A stretch of DNA of 64,000 nt, taken from contig NZ_SJPP01000001.1 in the NCBI RefSeq assembly GCF_007860075.1, positions 2,825,490 through 2,889,489 on the forward strand, given 5' to 3'. Positions 18,426 through 27,525 of this stretch are shown piece by piece. Below the pieces are notes generated by a model that saw nothing but the letters and a program-made list of their open reading frames with translations, did no database searches and had not been told where the DNA came from. The position numbers were made by a program, and so were the translations under genes. Each line of letters starts with the position of its first letter. The stretch's first letter is position 1. The stretch is from Symmachiella macrocystis. GTDB lineage: Bacteria; Planctomycetota; Planctomycetia; Planctomycetales; Planctomycetaceae.

Positions 18426-18980
18426 TCAGCCGGCGGCGGTCGGAGTCGATGCGCGTGCTTGGCGATATCGGACCGACTCCCGCACCCCAAACAGCGCGAT
18501 CGGAATGACCGGAAAGCCAATCCAAAAAATGAAGTCGACCCAACGCGGAAAACGCGGAGCGACATTGAGTTCGAACGCGCAGCTGTCCGCTTGTTGATTC
18601 CCGCGCACCTCCACACCGATATTCCAAGTGCCCGGCTGCGCGAATTCAAACGATGCTGCTTGAAATAGTTTGTTCGTCGCAGAAGCAGTCGTTGCTGTAA
18701 CTCGATTGACGTTCAATGGTCGGTCGGTGTGAGATACTGAGATAGTAACCGCCGCATCCGTTACGAATCCCCCTGTTTGCCGGTCCTGGAGCAAGACACT
18801 GACATCGACCGGACCGGCGCGCAATGGAGTCGGCTCAGTGAAGACGGTCATGCGATAGTCGCCAACGTTCCCCGAAAATCGGGCCGTGCCTCCATCCCCC
18901 TTGGCCTGCGCGGGCAGCCACGCCCAACAGAACAAGCCCAGCAGTAGAAGAAATTTCCGTGAAGAGTGTGCCGTGATCAT
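18426..18980 (-). CDS. FixH/YtkA-like exported protein with C-terminal membrane helix
   Basis: From the ATG at 18980 the protein has 184 residues and starts two bases after the stop of the CtaG fusion gene. It has a signal peptide (FLLLLGLFCWAWLPAQAKGD), one beta-sandwich domain (DYRMTVFTEPTPLRAGPVDV to GTWNIGVEVRG) and a membrane helix near residues 150-170 (WVDFIFWIGFPVIPIALFGV). The beta domain, with its TEPTPLRAGPVDVSV and PGTWNIGVEV strands, is of the FixH/YtkA type seen next to cytochrome oxidase assembly genes. The anchor is at the C-terminus, opposite to classic CcoH/FixH. A role in oxidase or copper-site assembly is inferred from the neighbour. The protein is the last of the respiratory cluster. 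Confidence 0.65.
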   Translation of the reverse strand: MITAHSSRKFLLLLGLFCWAWLPAQAKGDGGTARFSGNVGDYRMTVFTEPTPLRAGPVDVSVLLQDRQTGGFVTDAAVTISVSHTDRPLNVNRVTATTASATNKLFQAASFEFAQPGTWNIGVEVRGNQQADSCAFELNVAPRFPRWVDFIFWIGFPVIPIALFGVRESVRYRQARASTPTAAG

Positions 18981-18982
18981 GT

Positions 18983-21418
18983 TCACATCCCCATCGGCAT
19001 CACGCCGCGCATTTGCATCGGCTGAAACACGAGCCAAACGCCCGCGAGAAACAAAATAACCGCTATCCCCGCCCAAGGCAGAAAGGCTCCCATGGCGCGC
19101 CGCATCCCCAAATAGCGATCGCGGGCAATGCGGTAGCCGATATACAACGACAGTAACAATCCGGCATCCAACAGGATCAGCTCCATTTTCAACAACCAAT
19201 CGGCCGTTTCTAAGCCGCACGAGCAGACCCATGCTGCCGTCTCGACGTCGCGCCATCCAAACTCACTGAGAAATCGCCGCATCGCAGCGCTGAACGCGCC
19301 GCTGCTGGTGAACAGATGGAAACTGTAATGTGCCAACCACATCGAAAATCCAAGCGGGACGAGCATGTACGAGAACCGCGTCGCGATCCGCAATGCGGAT
19401 TCGGAATCCCCACTCCAGCGACGTCCAGCCAGCGAAGCAATCGCCACCAAGCAGAATGGCACTGCCCCCAAACCCAACAGATAGCCAGCCGTGACAATGG
19501 GAATGCGACTCGCAAAACCCCACCCCGCTTGCAGCCTGTCGATCAGATCCAAGACAGGGGCGACCATTCCTGCCGCATTGACGAAAGCGGCAAAGACCAA
19601 TAGCAACACCAGCGCCGCCACATCCGTTCGACCGCCCAGCTTGCCGATCCCCGACCGCCGCGGATTACGGAGTAGTTCCCGACCGGGCAGCGTTGTCAGA
19701 ATCCCTACGTTTTGATGCGGACAGGAATGCACGCAATCGAGGCAAAACGTGCAATCAAAATTACTCGACTTGCGCGGTTGATACAAATGCAATTCACAGC
19801 CGGGAATTGCCGCAGCCGTCGCTGTCGCCGCAGCCCCACGAATGCACTCCTTGGTCGTGCACTCTTCACAGACAGACGTGTCACGGACGCGAACTTCTAA
19901 GGGCGAAACGAGTGATTGCACAAAATTGAACTGACCGATCGGGCACACGTACTTACAAAACGCCGCACCGCGAAAAAAACCATCCACCACAAACGCCGCC
20001 AGAAAATACCCCACCGCGATCCAAGCCGTCCACCAGGGGCTTTGCCACAATGAAAACACTTCATAGGCCCAGAAGAACACGAACAACAAGCCGACGGCCA
20101 GCCATTTGGAGCGCAGCCATCGCGGCCAATGTCGACGACCGCCGAACAGTGTCTTCCCCAACGTTCGCGATAATTTGAACGGGCAAGCCATGCAAAACAG
20201 ATTCCCCGCGACGAGTAACCCCAGCACCAAAAAACCGCGCCAATGAATCCACGGCAGCACACCTGCCAGATTCAGCGAAACAATCTGCGCTCCCAACAAT
20301 CCATCGACGATCACCAAAGCCGCCGCTGCGAACATCACGAATTGCAGCACCAACCGCGATTTGTTCCACCGCAGAAACCGGCCCAAGAGCGGCACGTTCA
20401 GCACGTCCCGCGCAGGGCGGTGGCTGGAATGCCCATCGTGGGAGAGTATCGGCAATTGTTGTCGCACCGGTGGGCGATGCTTAGCGCGATTCAATCGGCG
20501 GGTAGTCGGCCGCACTGCTGCGGGGGGGGCATACGTGGTTACTCGGCTCTGTACAGGGGGCATACCAGCCACGGCAAAGTGAAGTTGCCTCGACCGGGGT
20601 GCAAAGAGCAATTTATATCCGACTAACGCTCCGGCAATCACATAGGCCAGCATGCCAAACAGCCACATCAACGTTCCGGCGATGGCCTGATCATCGATTG
20701 CGGTAATGCCCCACACCTTCGGAAGTAATTCGTAATGATCATAAATCACATCGTTGGCAAACGAAAGAATTCCCGACAGAACCGTTCCTTGGACCGCCGC
20801 CAGAAACAAATAGGGTAGCAGGACCCACCGGGAATATTTCAATCGACTCGGATAGGGCTGCACGACCGGCCACCAAAACAGCATGGCTGCCCAGAAGAAA
20901 CAGGCATGCTCCAAGTTATGCAAGGTTCCAGAGCTTAGCGCAGCATCGTAAAAGCGCGGGAGATGCCAGATCCAAGTCGCTGCGACAAACAGACCCCACG
21001 CCACCGGTGGCCGCGTGAGAAAGGCAAAGCCGCTACGGATCGGTTTCCAACGATAAAGTGGCGCGATCCATTCACGACGCACGCCGGAGGGCAATCCACA
21101 CAGCAGCGGCAATTCGGGGGCACTGAGCCAAAGCAGCGGCGGTATGAGAAACATCAACAGCAGATGTTGCACCATGTGCATCCGCAACATCAACGCCGAG
21201 AAAGTTTCAATGGGCGAGAGCAGGGCGATGGACAACAAAGCCATGCCGCAACCAAACGCCGCCAATTGCCAGGCACCGAATCGCTGTGATCCACGTTGGC
21301 GAAGTACGCACCAGCCCCGCAAATACAGCAGCGATGACAGTACAATCGGAGCTACGATCCAAACGTCGAATGACCAGGAACTGAGAATGGCTTGGAACGA
21401 GGAGTCCACTGAAATCAC
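18983..21418 (-). CDS. Fusion of CtaG-type cytochrome oxidase assembly factor with a NapH/CcoG-like polyferredoxin
   Basis: A single uninterrupted 811-residue frame joins two families. Residues 1-275 are a caa3-type CtaG: multiple helices with MRMHMVQHLLLMFLIPPLLW (His81, His85), TWIWHLPRFYDAAL and TLHNLEHACFFWAAMLFWWP. After a basic, Pro-rich linker (about 285-345) follows a membrane 4Fe-4S protein: LFCMACPFKLSR (Cys409, 412), FCKYVCPIGQFN (488, 492), CEEC/C525, and a classic 4Fe-4S set CTFCLDCVHSCP (556, 559, 562, 566). At least four more helices end the protein. CtaG helps load copper into CuB, and CcoG-type polyferredoxins are proposed to reduce Cu(II). The FixH-like gene follows at once. 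Start is GTG. The joint role in copper delivery is inferred. Confidence 0.88.
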   Translation of the reverse strand: MISVDSSFQAILSSWSFDVWIVAPIVLSSLLYLRGWCVLRQRGSQRFGAWQLAAFGCGMALLSIALLSPIETFSALMLRMHMVQHLLLMFLIPPLLWLSAPELPLLCGLPSGVRREWIAPLYRWKPIRSGFAFLTRPPVAWGLFVAATWIWHLPRFYDAALSSGTLHNLEHACFFWAAMLFWWPVVQPYPSRLKYSRWVLLPYLFLAAVQGTVLSGILSFANDVIYDHYELLPKVWGITAIDDQAIAGTLMWLFGMLAYVIAGALVGYKLLFAPRSRQLHFAVAGMPPVQSRVTTYAPPAAVRPTTRRLNRAKHRPPVRQQLPILSHDGHSSHRPARDVLNVPLLGRFLRWNKSRLVLQFVMFAAAALVIVDGLLGAQIVSLNLAGVLPWIHWRGFLVLGLLVAGNLFCMACPFKLSRTLGKTLFGGRRHWPRWLRSKWLAVGLLFVFFWAYEVFSLWQSPWWTAWIAVGYFLAAFVVDGFFRGAAFCKYVCPIGQFNFVQSLVSPLEVRVRDTSVCEECTTKECIRGAAATATAAAIPGCELHLYQPRKSSNFDCTFCLDCVHSCPHQNVGILTTLPGRELLRNPRRSGIGKLGGRTDVAALVLLLVFAAFVNAAGMVAPVLDLIDRLQAGWGFASRIPIVTAGYLLGLGAVPFCLVAIASLAGRRWSGDSESALRIATRFSYMLVPLGFSMWLAHYSFHLFTSSGAFSAAMRRFLSEFGWRDVETAAWVCSCGLETADWLLKMELILLDAGLLLSLYIGYRIARDRYLGMRRAMGAFLPWAGIAVILFLAGVWLVFQPMQMRGVMPMGM

Positions 21419-21458
21419 CGGTGAAAAATCGTCCGAAAAACGAATCCGCAGCGACAGT

Positions 21459-22922
21459 TCAATCAGCCCGATCGGTGACCACCGAGGCTTCGGCCGAAGC
21501 GTAACCCTCTGGCTTTAATGTCTCCAAAAAGCTGACCAATGCTTCGACTTCGAAGCGATTCAATTCTTTGCCGTAGGCGGGCATATTTCCGCCTCCTTGA
21601 ACGACTTGTCGAATCAACTGGTCCCGCGTCAGTCGCGTCGCCACCACGGTCAGATCCGGACCCCGCTGGCCTCCCTGTCCATCGAGCGCGTGGCAGTTTC
21701 GACAGGTCTTCTCTTGAAGGATGGCCGCCCCTTGCAACTCTTTGGGCGAGCGACCTTTAATCATGTGCGTCGGCACCGGCACGCCGCTCCAGGCGGTCAT
21801 GTGCGGCGACCACGGTTCCTGCACGCCCAACTGCCACAACACGCAGTAGCTGAGGAAACAGCCGATGACGATCAGCACAGCCACCGGCCGTCGACGCGGA
21901 CTGCGCTGTCCTTTTCCGGCGAAGACCGGAAACAAGAACATGATGGCGACAATGATCACCGGCGCAATCAAAATAATCCCCGTCTCCAACGAGGGCGGAC
22001 TGAGCGCCAACACGGCGAACGCGGGCAGGAAATACCAATCGGGCAACGGTTCGACGGCCAGCAAGGTCGGATCGGGCGGCGCACCGGGACCATCAGGCCC
22101 CAAGATGGCGGACATCCCCACAATCACCAACAACGTCAATCCGATAAACGCCGCATCCCGCAAAAAGACATCCGGGAAAAACGGATCGCCTGTTTTTAGT
22201 TTCTCTTCATATTTTTCAACATAGGTTTCCGGATCGACCAGTTCATCCGGCTTGGGTGGTTCTGAGATTCCTTTGCGGATCACCAGATACAGGTGCACCG
22301 TCAGCGAGGCAAACAACAGGCCGGGCATGACAAACACGTGTAGCGCAAAGAACCGGCTCAGCGTATCCGCTCCCACCGTCGGGCCGCCCAACATCAACTC
22401 CACTAACTCCGGACCGATGTACGGAATCCGCCCAACCATCGCCACTCCGACGCCCAGACCCCAATAGGAATCGGCGTCCCAGCGCAACACTTGACCGGTG
22501 AATGCCATGCCGAGCGTCAACAAGAAAAGTACGACGCCGATCATCCAAGTCAATTCGCGGGGATATTTGTAGGCCCCCATCAAAAAGACTTGGGTCATAT
22601 GCACGACCACCAGCACCACCATGCCGTTGGCCGACCAATTGTGAATCGCTCGCAACATCCAACCGAGTTCGACGTTGTAGTTGATGTGCTCTAAGCTTTC
22701 ATAAGCTTCGCCGGCCGAGGGAACATAGACCATGCCCAAGCCGATGCCGGTCACTATCTGCAACACCAACAGTGTCATAGCCGTGCTGCCGAAAACATAC
22801 AGCCAGCCGACTTGCGTGCGGAGATCGCGCGGAATGGGGTGTCGCATCACCGTCCACAACGATGTGCGCAGCTCAAGCCGCTCTTCAAACCACCACAAGA
22901 GTTTACCGATTGCCTGTTTCAT
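21459..22922 (-). CDS. Cytochrome b fused to a C-terminal cytochrome c domain (bc complex)
   Basis: A 487-residue protein. The N-terminal 380 residues are a cytochrome b with the two haem His pairs in the b6-like region (HNWSANGMVVLVVVHMTQ and FFALHVFVMPGLLFASLTVH) and the quinol-site motif PDWY in PLPDWYFLPAFAVL, the variant of PEWY seen in many non-proteobacterial bc complexes. After the last helix comes a c-type haem domain with CRNCH and a probable Met ligand in GNMPAYGKEL. A covalently tethered haem c can replace a separate cytochrome c1. It lies 28 bases after the Rieske gene, on the same strand. The end is 40 bases from the CtaG fusion. Confidence 0.93.
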   Translation of the reverse strand: MKQAIGKLLWWFEERLELRTSLWTVMRHPIPRDLRTQVGWLYVFGSTAMTLLVLQIVTGIGLGMVYVPSAGEAYESLEHINYNVELGWMLRAIHNWSANGMVVLVVVHMTQVFLMGAYKYPRELTWMIGVVLFLLTLGMAFTGQVLRWDADSYWGLGVGVAMVGRIPYIGPELVELMLGGPTVGADTLSRFFALHVFVMPGLLFASLTVHLYLVIRKGISEPPKPDELVDPETYVEKYEEKLKTGDPFFPDVFLRDAAFIGLTLLVIVGMSAILGPDGPGAPPDPTLLAVEPLPDWYFLPAFAVLALSPPSLETGIILIAPVIIVAIMFLFPVFAGKGQRSPRRRPVAVLIVIGCFLSYCVLWQLGVQEPWSPHMTAWSGVPVPTHMIKGRSPKELQGAAILQEKTCRNCHALDGQGGQRGPDLTVVATRLTRDQLIRQVVQGGGNMPAYGKELNRFEVEALVSFLETLKPEGYASAEASVVTDRAD

Positions 22923-22950
22923 TGTGTTGCGGATTCCTTCGCCGCTGCCG

Positions 22951-23505
22951 TTATGAGTTTTTTCCCGAGACGTGCGCGCTTCCCGGATTTTGCAACGTGG
23001 GCAGATGTCCCAATTTGACCATCAAACGGTCTTCTTCGACGCGATGCTCGAATTCGTATAATCCGCGCGGCGGCGGACCAGAGGCATGTCCTCCATCTTC
23101 GTAGTACACGCCACCGTGGCAGGGACACATATAGAGCCCCGATTCCTTAAACCACGACACCGGACAACCCAAATGGGTACAGTGCGTGGAGAATATTTGA
23201 AACGTCTCACCCTCGATCCGCCGCACATAGGCGGCCACCTTGCCGGTCATCCCATCGTTGGCGCCGCGCAGCGGGTTTAAGACATCCACCAAACGTGTTG
23301 AGTTTTGCGGGAAGTCCGTGAGTGGTCCGAAATCGACCCATTCATCGGCCCGCGGCTTGAGAATCGGCCCCAGAAAAAATCCCAAGATCGGGATCGCCAT
23401 CGCCACGCTGCCTAGCCCCAGGAGCGCCCAGCTAAACCACTCCATAAACCCCCGTCGGGTGGTTGCCGTCTCCATGGTCGGAGGTTCGCCGGATTGTGAA
23501 TTCAT
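22951..23505 (-). CDS. qcrA: Rieske 2Fe-2S protein of the bc complex
   Basis: From ATG 23505, which has AAGGA eight bases upstream, the product has 184 residues (an ATG at 23523 has a poorer site). Features are a twin-residue MxTATTRRGFMEW leader leading into a membrane helix (about 30-52, ALLGLGSVAMAIPILGFFLG), typical of Tat-exported Rieske proteins, and the cluster-binding loops CTHLGCPV and CPCHGGVY. It carries electrons from quinol to cytochrome c. It is followed by the cytochrome b-c gene and preceded by the dihaem cytochrome, all leftward. Confidence 0.94.
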   Translation of the reverse strand: MNSQSGEPPTMETATTRRGFMEWFSWALLGLGSVAMAIPILGFFLGPILKPRADEWVDFGPLTDFPQNSTRLVDVLNPLRGANDGMTGKVAAYVRRIEGETFQIFSTHCTHLGCPVSWFKESGLYMCPCHGGVYYEDGGHASGPPPRGLYEFEHRVEEDRLMVKLGHLPTLQNPGSAHVSGKNS

Positions 23506-23527
23506 ACAATTTCCTTCGTCCATTCCG

Positions 23528-24301
23528 TTACTCGTTGCCCCCTACGTCAGCGGTGCGCCACTCTGCCAGCAGGGCGACCAGGTCGGTGATCTGTTGCGAG
23601 GTCAGCGGTTTGCCCTCCAACGAATCGTTGCTAATCGCATGGTAGTTCGGCATGCCTAAGTCGCTGCGGCCGGTGATGATAATCCGTCTTAAGGCTTGAT
23701 TGCTGATGGTCCCCAGAAAACCGGCGTCGTTCAGTGCTCCCGCCGTGTCCCCTTGGCCGTCTTTGCCATGACAGGTGGCGCAATATTGCGAGAAGACTTT
23801 TTTACCGGCTTGCGTGCTACCGGGCGGGTCGGAGATTTTGTAGGGCGGAAACGGTGGTGATAGTTGGGGTGGCGTTTTTCCCCATTCCGCGCGAATGCCG
23901 GCAACGATGGCATCGATTTGTTTCTCCGTCAGCGGCCCACTCGTTTTGTGGTCCATGGCCGGCATCGGGGTGTGGTCGCGACCGTGCATGACGATCTGCT
24001 TGATATCCGCATCGGAACAAATCGCCAAAAACAGCGGATCATTCAACGGGGGCGCCGGTCCCATTGTGCCGTCGGCACCATGGCAACCCGAGCAATTGGT
24101 TTTGTAGAGCGTGGAAGAATCCATGATCGTGTCGGGACGTTTATAACGATCTGCTTCCGTGGGCTTGCCCGGCAGTGAGTCGAAGCACCCCGCGGAGAAA
24201 AATAGCGAGAACAGACACAAGCAGCCGCACCATCGCCGCAAGAAACCGTGCGACGGTTGTGGGACTTTCTTGCGAATTGATTGGATGCGTTGTCTGGTCA
24301 C
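23528..24301 (-). CDS. Dihaem c-type cytochrome, probable lipoprotein
   Basis: A 257-residue exported protein with two cytochrome c domains: CSGCH in YKTNCSGCHGADGTMGPAPP with Met in HTPMPAMDH, and CATCH in YCATCHGKDGQGDTAGALND with Met in LGMPNYHAI. The N-terminus is hydrophobic and ends in LFFSAGCFDSLPG, a likely lipobox (SAGC), so the protein may be tethered to the membrane as a lipoprotein. Its GTG start overlaps the stop of the upstream membrane-protein gene by four bases (GTGA). In this operon it probably shuttles electrons between the bc complex and the oxidase. Confidence 0.9.
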   Translation of the reverse strand: MTRQRIQSIRKKVPQPSHGFLRRWCGCLCLFSLFFSAGCFDSLPGKPTEADRYKRPDTIMDSSTLYKTNCSGCHGADGTMGPAPPLNDPLFLAICSDADIKQIVMHGRDHTPMPAMDHKTSGPLTEKQIDAIVAGIRAEWGKTPPQLSPPFPPYKISDPPGSTQAGKKVFSQYCATCHGKDGQGDTAGALNDAGFLGTISNQALRRIIITGRSDLGMPNYHAISNDSLEGKPLTSQQITDLVALLAEWRTADVGGNE

Positions 24302-25176
24302 GATTCGTCCGGTTGCGAGTGTTGGCTGTTGTCCGCCGACTGTTGGGTTTCCACTTCCAGTACCTGTTGGATTTGAACTTTTGTCGATTGCATCACGACA
24401 AACCCCATTGTGATTCCGAAGGCGAATTGTGAAACGAAGAACCAGGGCCAGTCCACCTGCTCACTCATCACTGGATTGAGGACGCCCATGAATCCGTACA
24501 CAAATCCTGACCACAACAGAGGAGCGACCAACCCGCCCCACAAAAGCGGCCAGCGCGGGCACATCGGCAAAATGATGCCAAAAAACAGACCCACGATTAT
24601 CGATGTCACCACATGAATGATCGTTCCCACTATCAAGCCCATCAGGTGGAACTTGTCGAGATCCTCAGCGCCCATGTTATTGAACGCCGGGATGACCATT
24701 GCCGAGAGCAGATTGACGGGATACCAAATGCCATGCCCGCTGAAATGCCCGTATGCCAGCGCCGTGAGCGCCATCATCGCCCCGCCGACAATCCCCCCCT
24801 TGAGGCCTGCCGAGTAGGGATAAATCTCCGCGGGAACACGCAGCCGATGGCCCGGCATTCCGGATTGAATCGAGGAGACGCCACGCGGTGAGACCTGCAC
24901 CGGTTGGGGGCGATTGCTTTCGGGAACCCATTCTTCCCAGTGCACTCCCGCGCCCGGGGTCAGGTGGCGTATCCAATACACCAATCCGCCCACCGCAATC
25001 ACCAAGCCGACCACGGCAAAGGCCAAATGCATCACCACGCTGGAAAGCGCCAAAGTCAGCCCGAATGCCATCACCATCGGCGCAGCTGTGGCGTTGGGCA
25101 TTTCCACCACCTCTTCACGCACTGGTGCGTCGCCACGTTCGGTGGAGCCTTCATGTTGTTCGGGAGAAGAATTCAA
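24298..25176 (-). CDS. Unknown polytopic membrane protein of the caa3 oxidase operon
   Basis: The start is uncertain. A GTG at 25272 would overlap the subunit III gene by 70 bases; a TTG at 25176, 27 bases after that stop, avoids the overlap and gives 292 residues; ATG 25101 is a third option. The N-terminal part has two helices (MVMAFGLTLALSSVVMHLAF and VVGLVIAVGGLVYW), reminiscent of the small subunit IV of aa3 oxidases. The rest has about five helices with GGIVGGAMMALTALAYGHFS and IIVGLFFGIILPMCPRWPLL and no haem or metal motif that I recognise. Position between subunit III and the dihaem cytochrome suggests an accessory or linking subunit; this is inference. Confidence 0.7.
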   Translation of the reverse strand: MNSSPEQHEGSTERGDAPVREEVVEMPNATAAPMVMAFGLTLALSSVVMHLAFAVVGLVIAVGGLVYWIRHLTPGAGVHWEEWVPESNRPQPVQVSPRGVSSIQSGMPGHRLRVPAEIYPYSAGLKGGIVGGAMMALTALAYGHFSGHGIWYPVNLLSAMVIPAFNNMGAEDLDKFHLMGLIVGTIIHVVTSIIVGLFFGIILPMCPRWPLLWGGLVAPLLWSGFVYGFMGVLNPVMSEQVDWPWFFVSQFAFGITMGFVVMQSTKVQIQQVLEVETQQSADNSQHSQPDES

Positions 25177-25202
25177 TGCGTCAAATCTGCTTTCTGATGC
25201 CG

Positions 25203-25829
25203 TCAACGGCCAAACACATAAACCAGACAAAAGACCACAATCCACACGCCATCCACAAAGTGCCAGTACCACGAAATCAGTTCCGCTGCCGGGCTGTCGG
25301 TCCCCAAACGTCCGGCTGCTTGGATGCCCAACAACGTCGACATCATGATCAAGCCGATCGTCACATGCGTCGCATGGAAACCGATCAGCGTATAGAACGT
25401 CGTGCCAAACAAATTGCGGCTGATCGTCAGTCCGTGATCTTCAATCAGCCCCTTCCATTCGATGCCCGTCCCCACAATGAACGCCGCGCCCAAAAATATG
25501 GTCAGCCCCAGGAACAGGCGAAACTGTCCGAATTCTGATTTCTCATACCGTTTCATAGCCAGGGCGATTGTGATGCTGCTGCTCAATAGCAATATCGTAT
25601 TCACAATCACCAGCGGCATACTGAGCACTTCCGCCGGCGTGGGTCCAGTTAGGTCTCTTCCGAGATACAAACCGTAACCCACCAGCAAGGTCATGAAGAA
25701 GGCCGCTTCGGAACACAGAAAGCAGGCCATGCCGACTTTCTTGGGATCCAGTTGCGACGTCCCTTCCCCCTCCCAACCCTGTGGGGGGGCGGCCATTTCG
25801 CCGGATGTGGTGTGCGCAATTTCGCTCAT
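25203..25829 (-). CDS. ctaE: Cytochrome c oxidase subunit III
   Basis: A 208-residue membrane protein of the short bacterial subunit III type, with five predicted helices. Typical stretches are KVGMACFLCSEAAFFMTLLV, WKGLIEDHGLTISRNLFGTT, FYTLIGFHATHVTIGLIMMS and SWYWHFVDGVWIVVFCLVYV, the last being the conserved end of COX3 (WYWHFVDxVW). Subunit III stabilises the proton-pumping oxidase core. It follows subunit I by 16 bases. Confidence 0.95.
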   Translation of the reverse strand: MSEIAHTTSGEMAAPPQGWEGEGTSQLDPKKVGMACFLCSEAAFFMTLLVGYGLYLGRDLTGPTPAEVLSMPLVIVNTILLLSSSITIALAMKRYEKSEFGQFRLFLGLTIFLGAAFIVGTGIEWKGLIEDHGLTISRNLFGTTFYTLIGFHATHVTIGLIMMSTLLGIQAAGRLGTDSPAAELISWYWHFVDGVWIVVFCLVYVFGR

Positions 25830-25845
25830 GAATTCGTGAGGCCGG

Positions 25846-27510
25846 TTATTCGTGTTTCCAGTCCGGATCGTCGGGATGTTTCAAATCCCACAACGGCCGC
25901 CGGCTTTTGACAACCGGAAGTTCTTCAAAGTTATAAGCCGGGGGCGGCGAAGTCGTCGCCCATTCCAACGTCCAAGCATTCCAAGGGTCGTCGCCCGCTT
26001 CCTCGCCATAAAAATAGGAGTACCACAGATTGACAATGAAAAACAGCAATGAAATGCCGGTGATAATCGCACCGACGGTGGTCACTTGATTCCAAAATTC
26101 CAACCCCACACCCGCCTTATAAGTATACACGCGGCGGGGCATGCCCAGGATGCCGGAGAAGTGCATCGGAATGAACGTCAGATTGAACCCGATAAATTGC
26201 AGCCAGAAATGCCACAGCCCCAACTTACGGTTCATCTTTCGCCCAATGGCTTTGGGGTACCAATAGTAATAGGCCGACATCACCGCGAAAAAGATCCCGC
26301 CAAAGGCCACAAAGTGGAAGTGGCCGATCAGGAAATAGCTATCGCTGAGTTGCCAGTCCATCGGCACAATCGCCAGCATAATGCCGGTCAAACCGCCGAT
26401 TAAAAATAGCGAAAGAAATCCCAGCGAAAACAGCATCGGAACGGTCAAACGAATCCTGCCGCCGTAGAGCGTCGCCGTCCAGTTGAACATTTTGATTCCG
26501 GTCGGCACGGCAATCAGGAAAGTCGCAGCACTGAAAAACAGGTCGATCGTGCTGCTCATCCCGACCGTGAACATGTGATGCGCCCAGACCCCCATGGCGA
26601 TAAAGCCAATGCTCACCGTGGCCGCCACCATCGATGCATAGCCGAAGATCACCTTGCGGGAAAACACAGGGATGACTTCTGAAACGATGCCAAACGCCGG
26701 TAGCGCGAGAATGTAGACTTCCGGGTGTCCAAAGAACCAAAACAGGTGCTGCCACAACAGACCGTCGCCCCCGGCTTGCGTATCAAAGAAATGCGCACCA
26801 AGATGCCGGTCGAACAACATCATGATTTCCGCCGCCGTAAAGGGCGGAAACGCGAACACAATCAAACCAGACGTGACCAAAATCATCCAGGCGAACAACG
26901 GCATCATTGACAACCGCATGCCGGGCGCCCGCATGGTGATGATCGTGGCGATCATATTCACAGCAAACGAAACGCTCCCCACGCCCGAAATCATCGTCCC
27001 CAGCAGCCAGTAATCGGTGCTATTCCCGCGCGAAAATGCCGGCGAAGTCAGGGGGGCATAGGCGTACCAACCGATGTCGGGAGCCGAGCCGGCGCCGTAT
27101 AGGCCCATCGCGCCGAAATAGCTGAAATACAACAAAAACCCGCCGAAGAGAAACATCCAAAAGCCAAACGCGTTCAGCCGTGGAAAGGCCATGTCCCGTG
27201 CACCGATCATCAACGGTACCAAATAGTTGGCCATGCCCGCTTCCACCGGCATCACGACGAAGAAAATCATCGTCGTGCCGTGCATCGTGAACAATTGGTT
27301 GAACGTTTGCGGGCTGACGATCTCCAGATCGGGCATCCACAATTGCAGCCGCATCAACAAAGCTTCCAGGCCGCCCAGCGTCAGGAAAAAACAACTCGCC
27401 ACAATGTACAGGATGCCGATTTGTTTGTGGTCCACCGTCGTCACCCAATCGTGCGCCACCGCTGTGGCGGGGCGACGGTTCGGTAGGGCGGTGTAGGCGT
27501 CTGCTTCCAT
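25846..27510 (-). CDS. ctaD: Cytochrome c oxidase subunit I (aa3/caa3 type)
   Basis: A 554-residue, 12-helix haem-copper oxidase core. The ligands are present: low-spin haem His in FTMHGTTMIFFVVMP, CuB His and the cross-linked Tyr in FFGHPEVYILALPAFG (the A1-type GHPEVY motif), the CuB His pair in WAHHMFTVGMSS, and the haem a3/a His pair in IGHFHFVAFGG. It reduces oxygen to water and pumps protons. Starts at ATG 27510, 15 bases after subunit II, and is followed by subunit III. Confidence 0.97.
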   Translation of the reverse strand: MEADAYTALPNRRPATAVAHDWVTTVDHKQIGILYIVASCFFLTLGGLEALLMRLQLWMPDLEIVSPQTFNQLFTMHGTTMIFFVVMPVEAGMANYLVPLMIGARDMAFPRLNAFGFWMFLFGGFLLYFSYFGAMGLYGAGSAPDIGWYAYAPLTSPAFSRGNSTDYWLLGTMISGVGSVSFAVNMIATIITMRAPGMRLSMMPLFAWMILVTSGLIVFAFPPFTAAEIMMLFDRHLGAHFFDTQAGGDGLLWQHLFWFFGHPEVYILALPAFGIVSEVIPVFSRKVIFGYASMVAATVSIGFIAMGVWAHHMFTVGMSSTIDLFFSAATFLIAVPTGIKMFNWTATLYGGRIRLTVPMLFSLGFLSLFLIGGLTGIMLAIVPMDWQLSDSYFLIGHFHFVAFGGIFFAVMSAYYYWYPKAIGRKMNRKLGLWHFWLQFIGFNLTFIPMHFSGILGMPRRVYTYKAGVGLEFWNQVTTVGAIITGISLLFFIVNLWYSYFYGEEAGDDPWNAWTLEWATTSPPPAYNFEELPVVKSRRPLWDLKHPDDPDWKHE

Positions 27511-27525
27511 GACAACAATTGCCCG

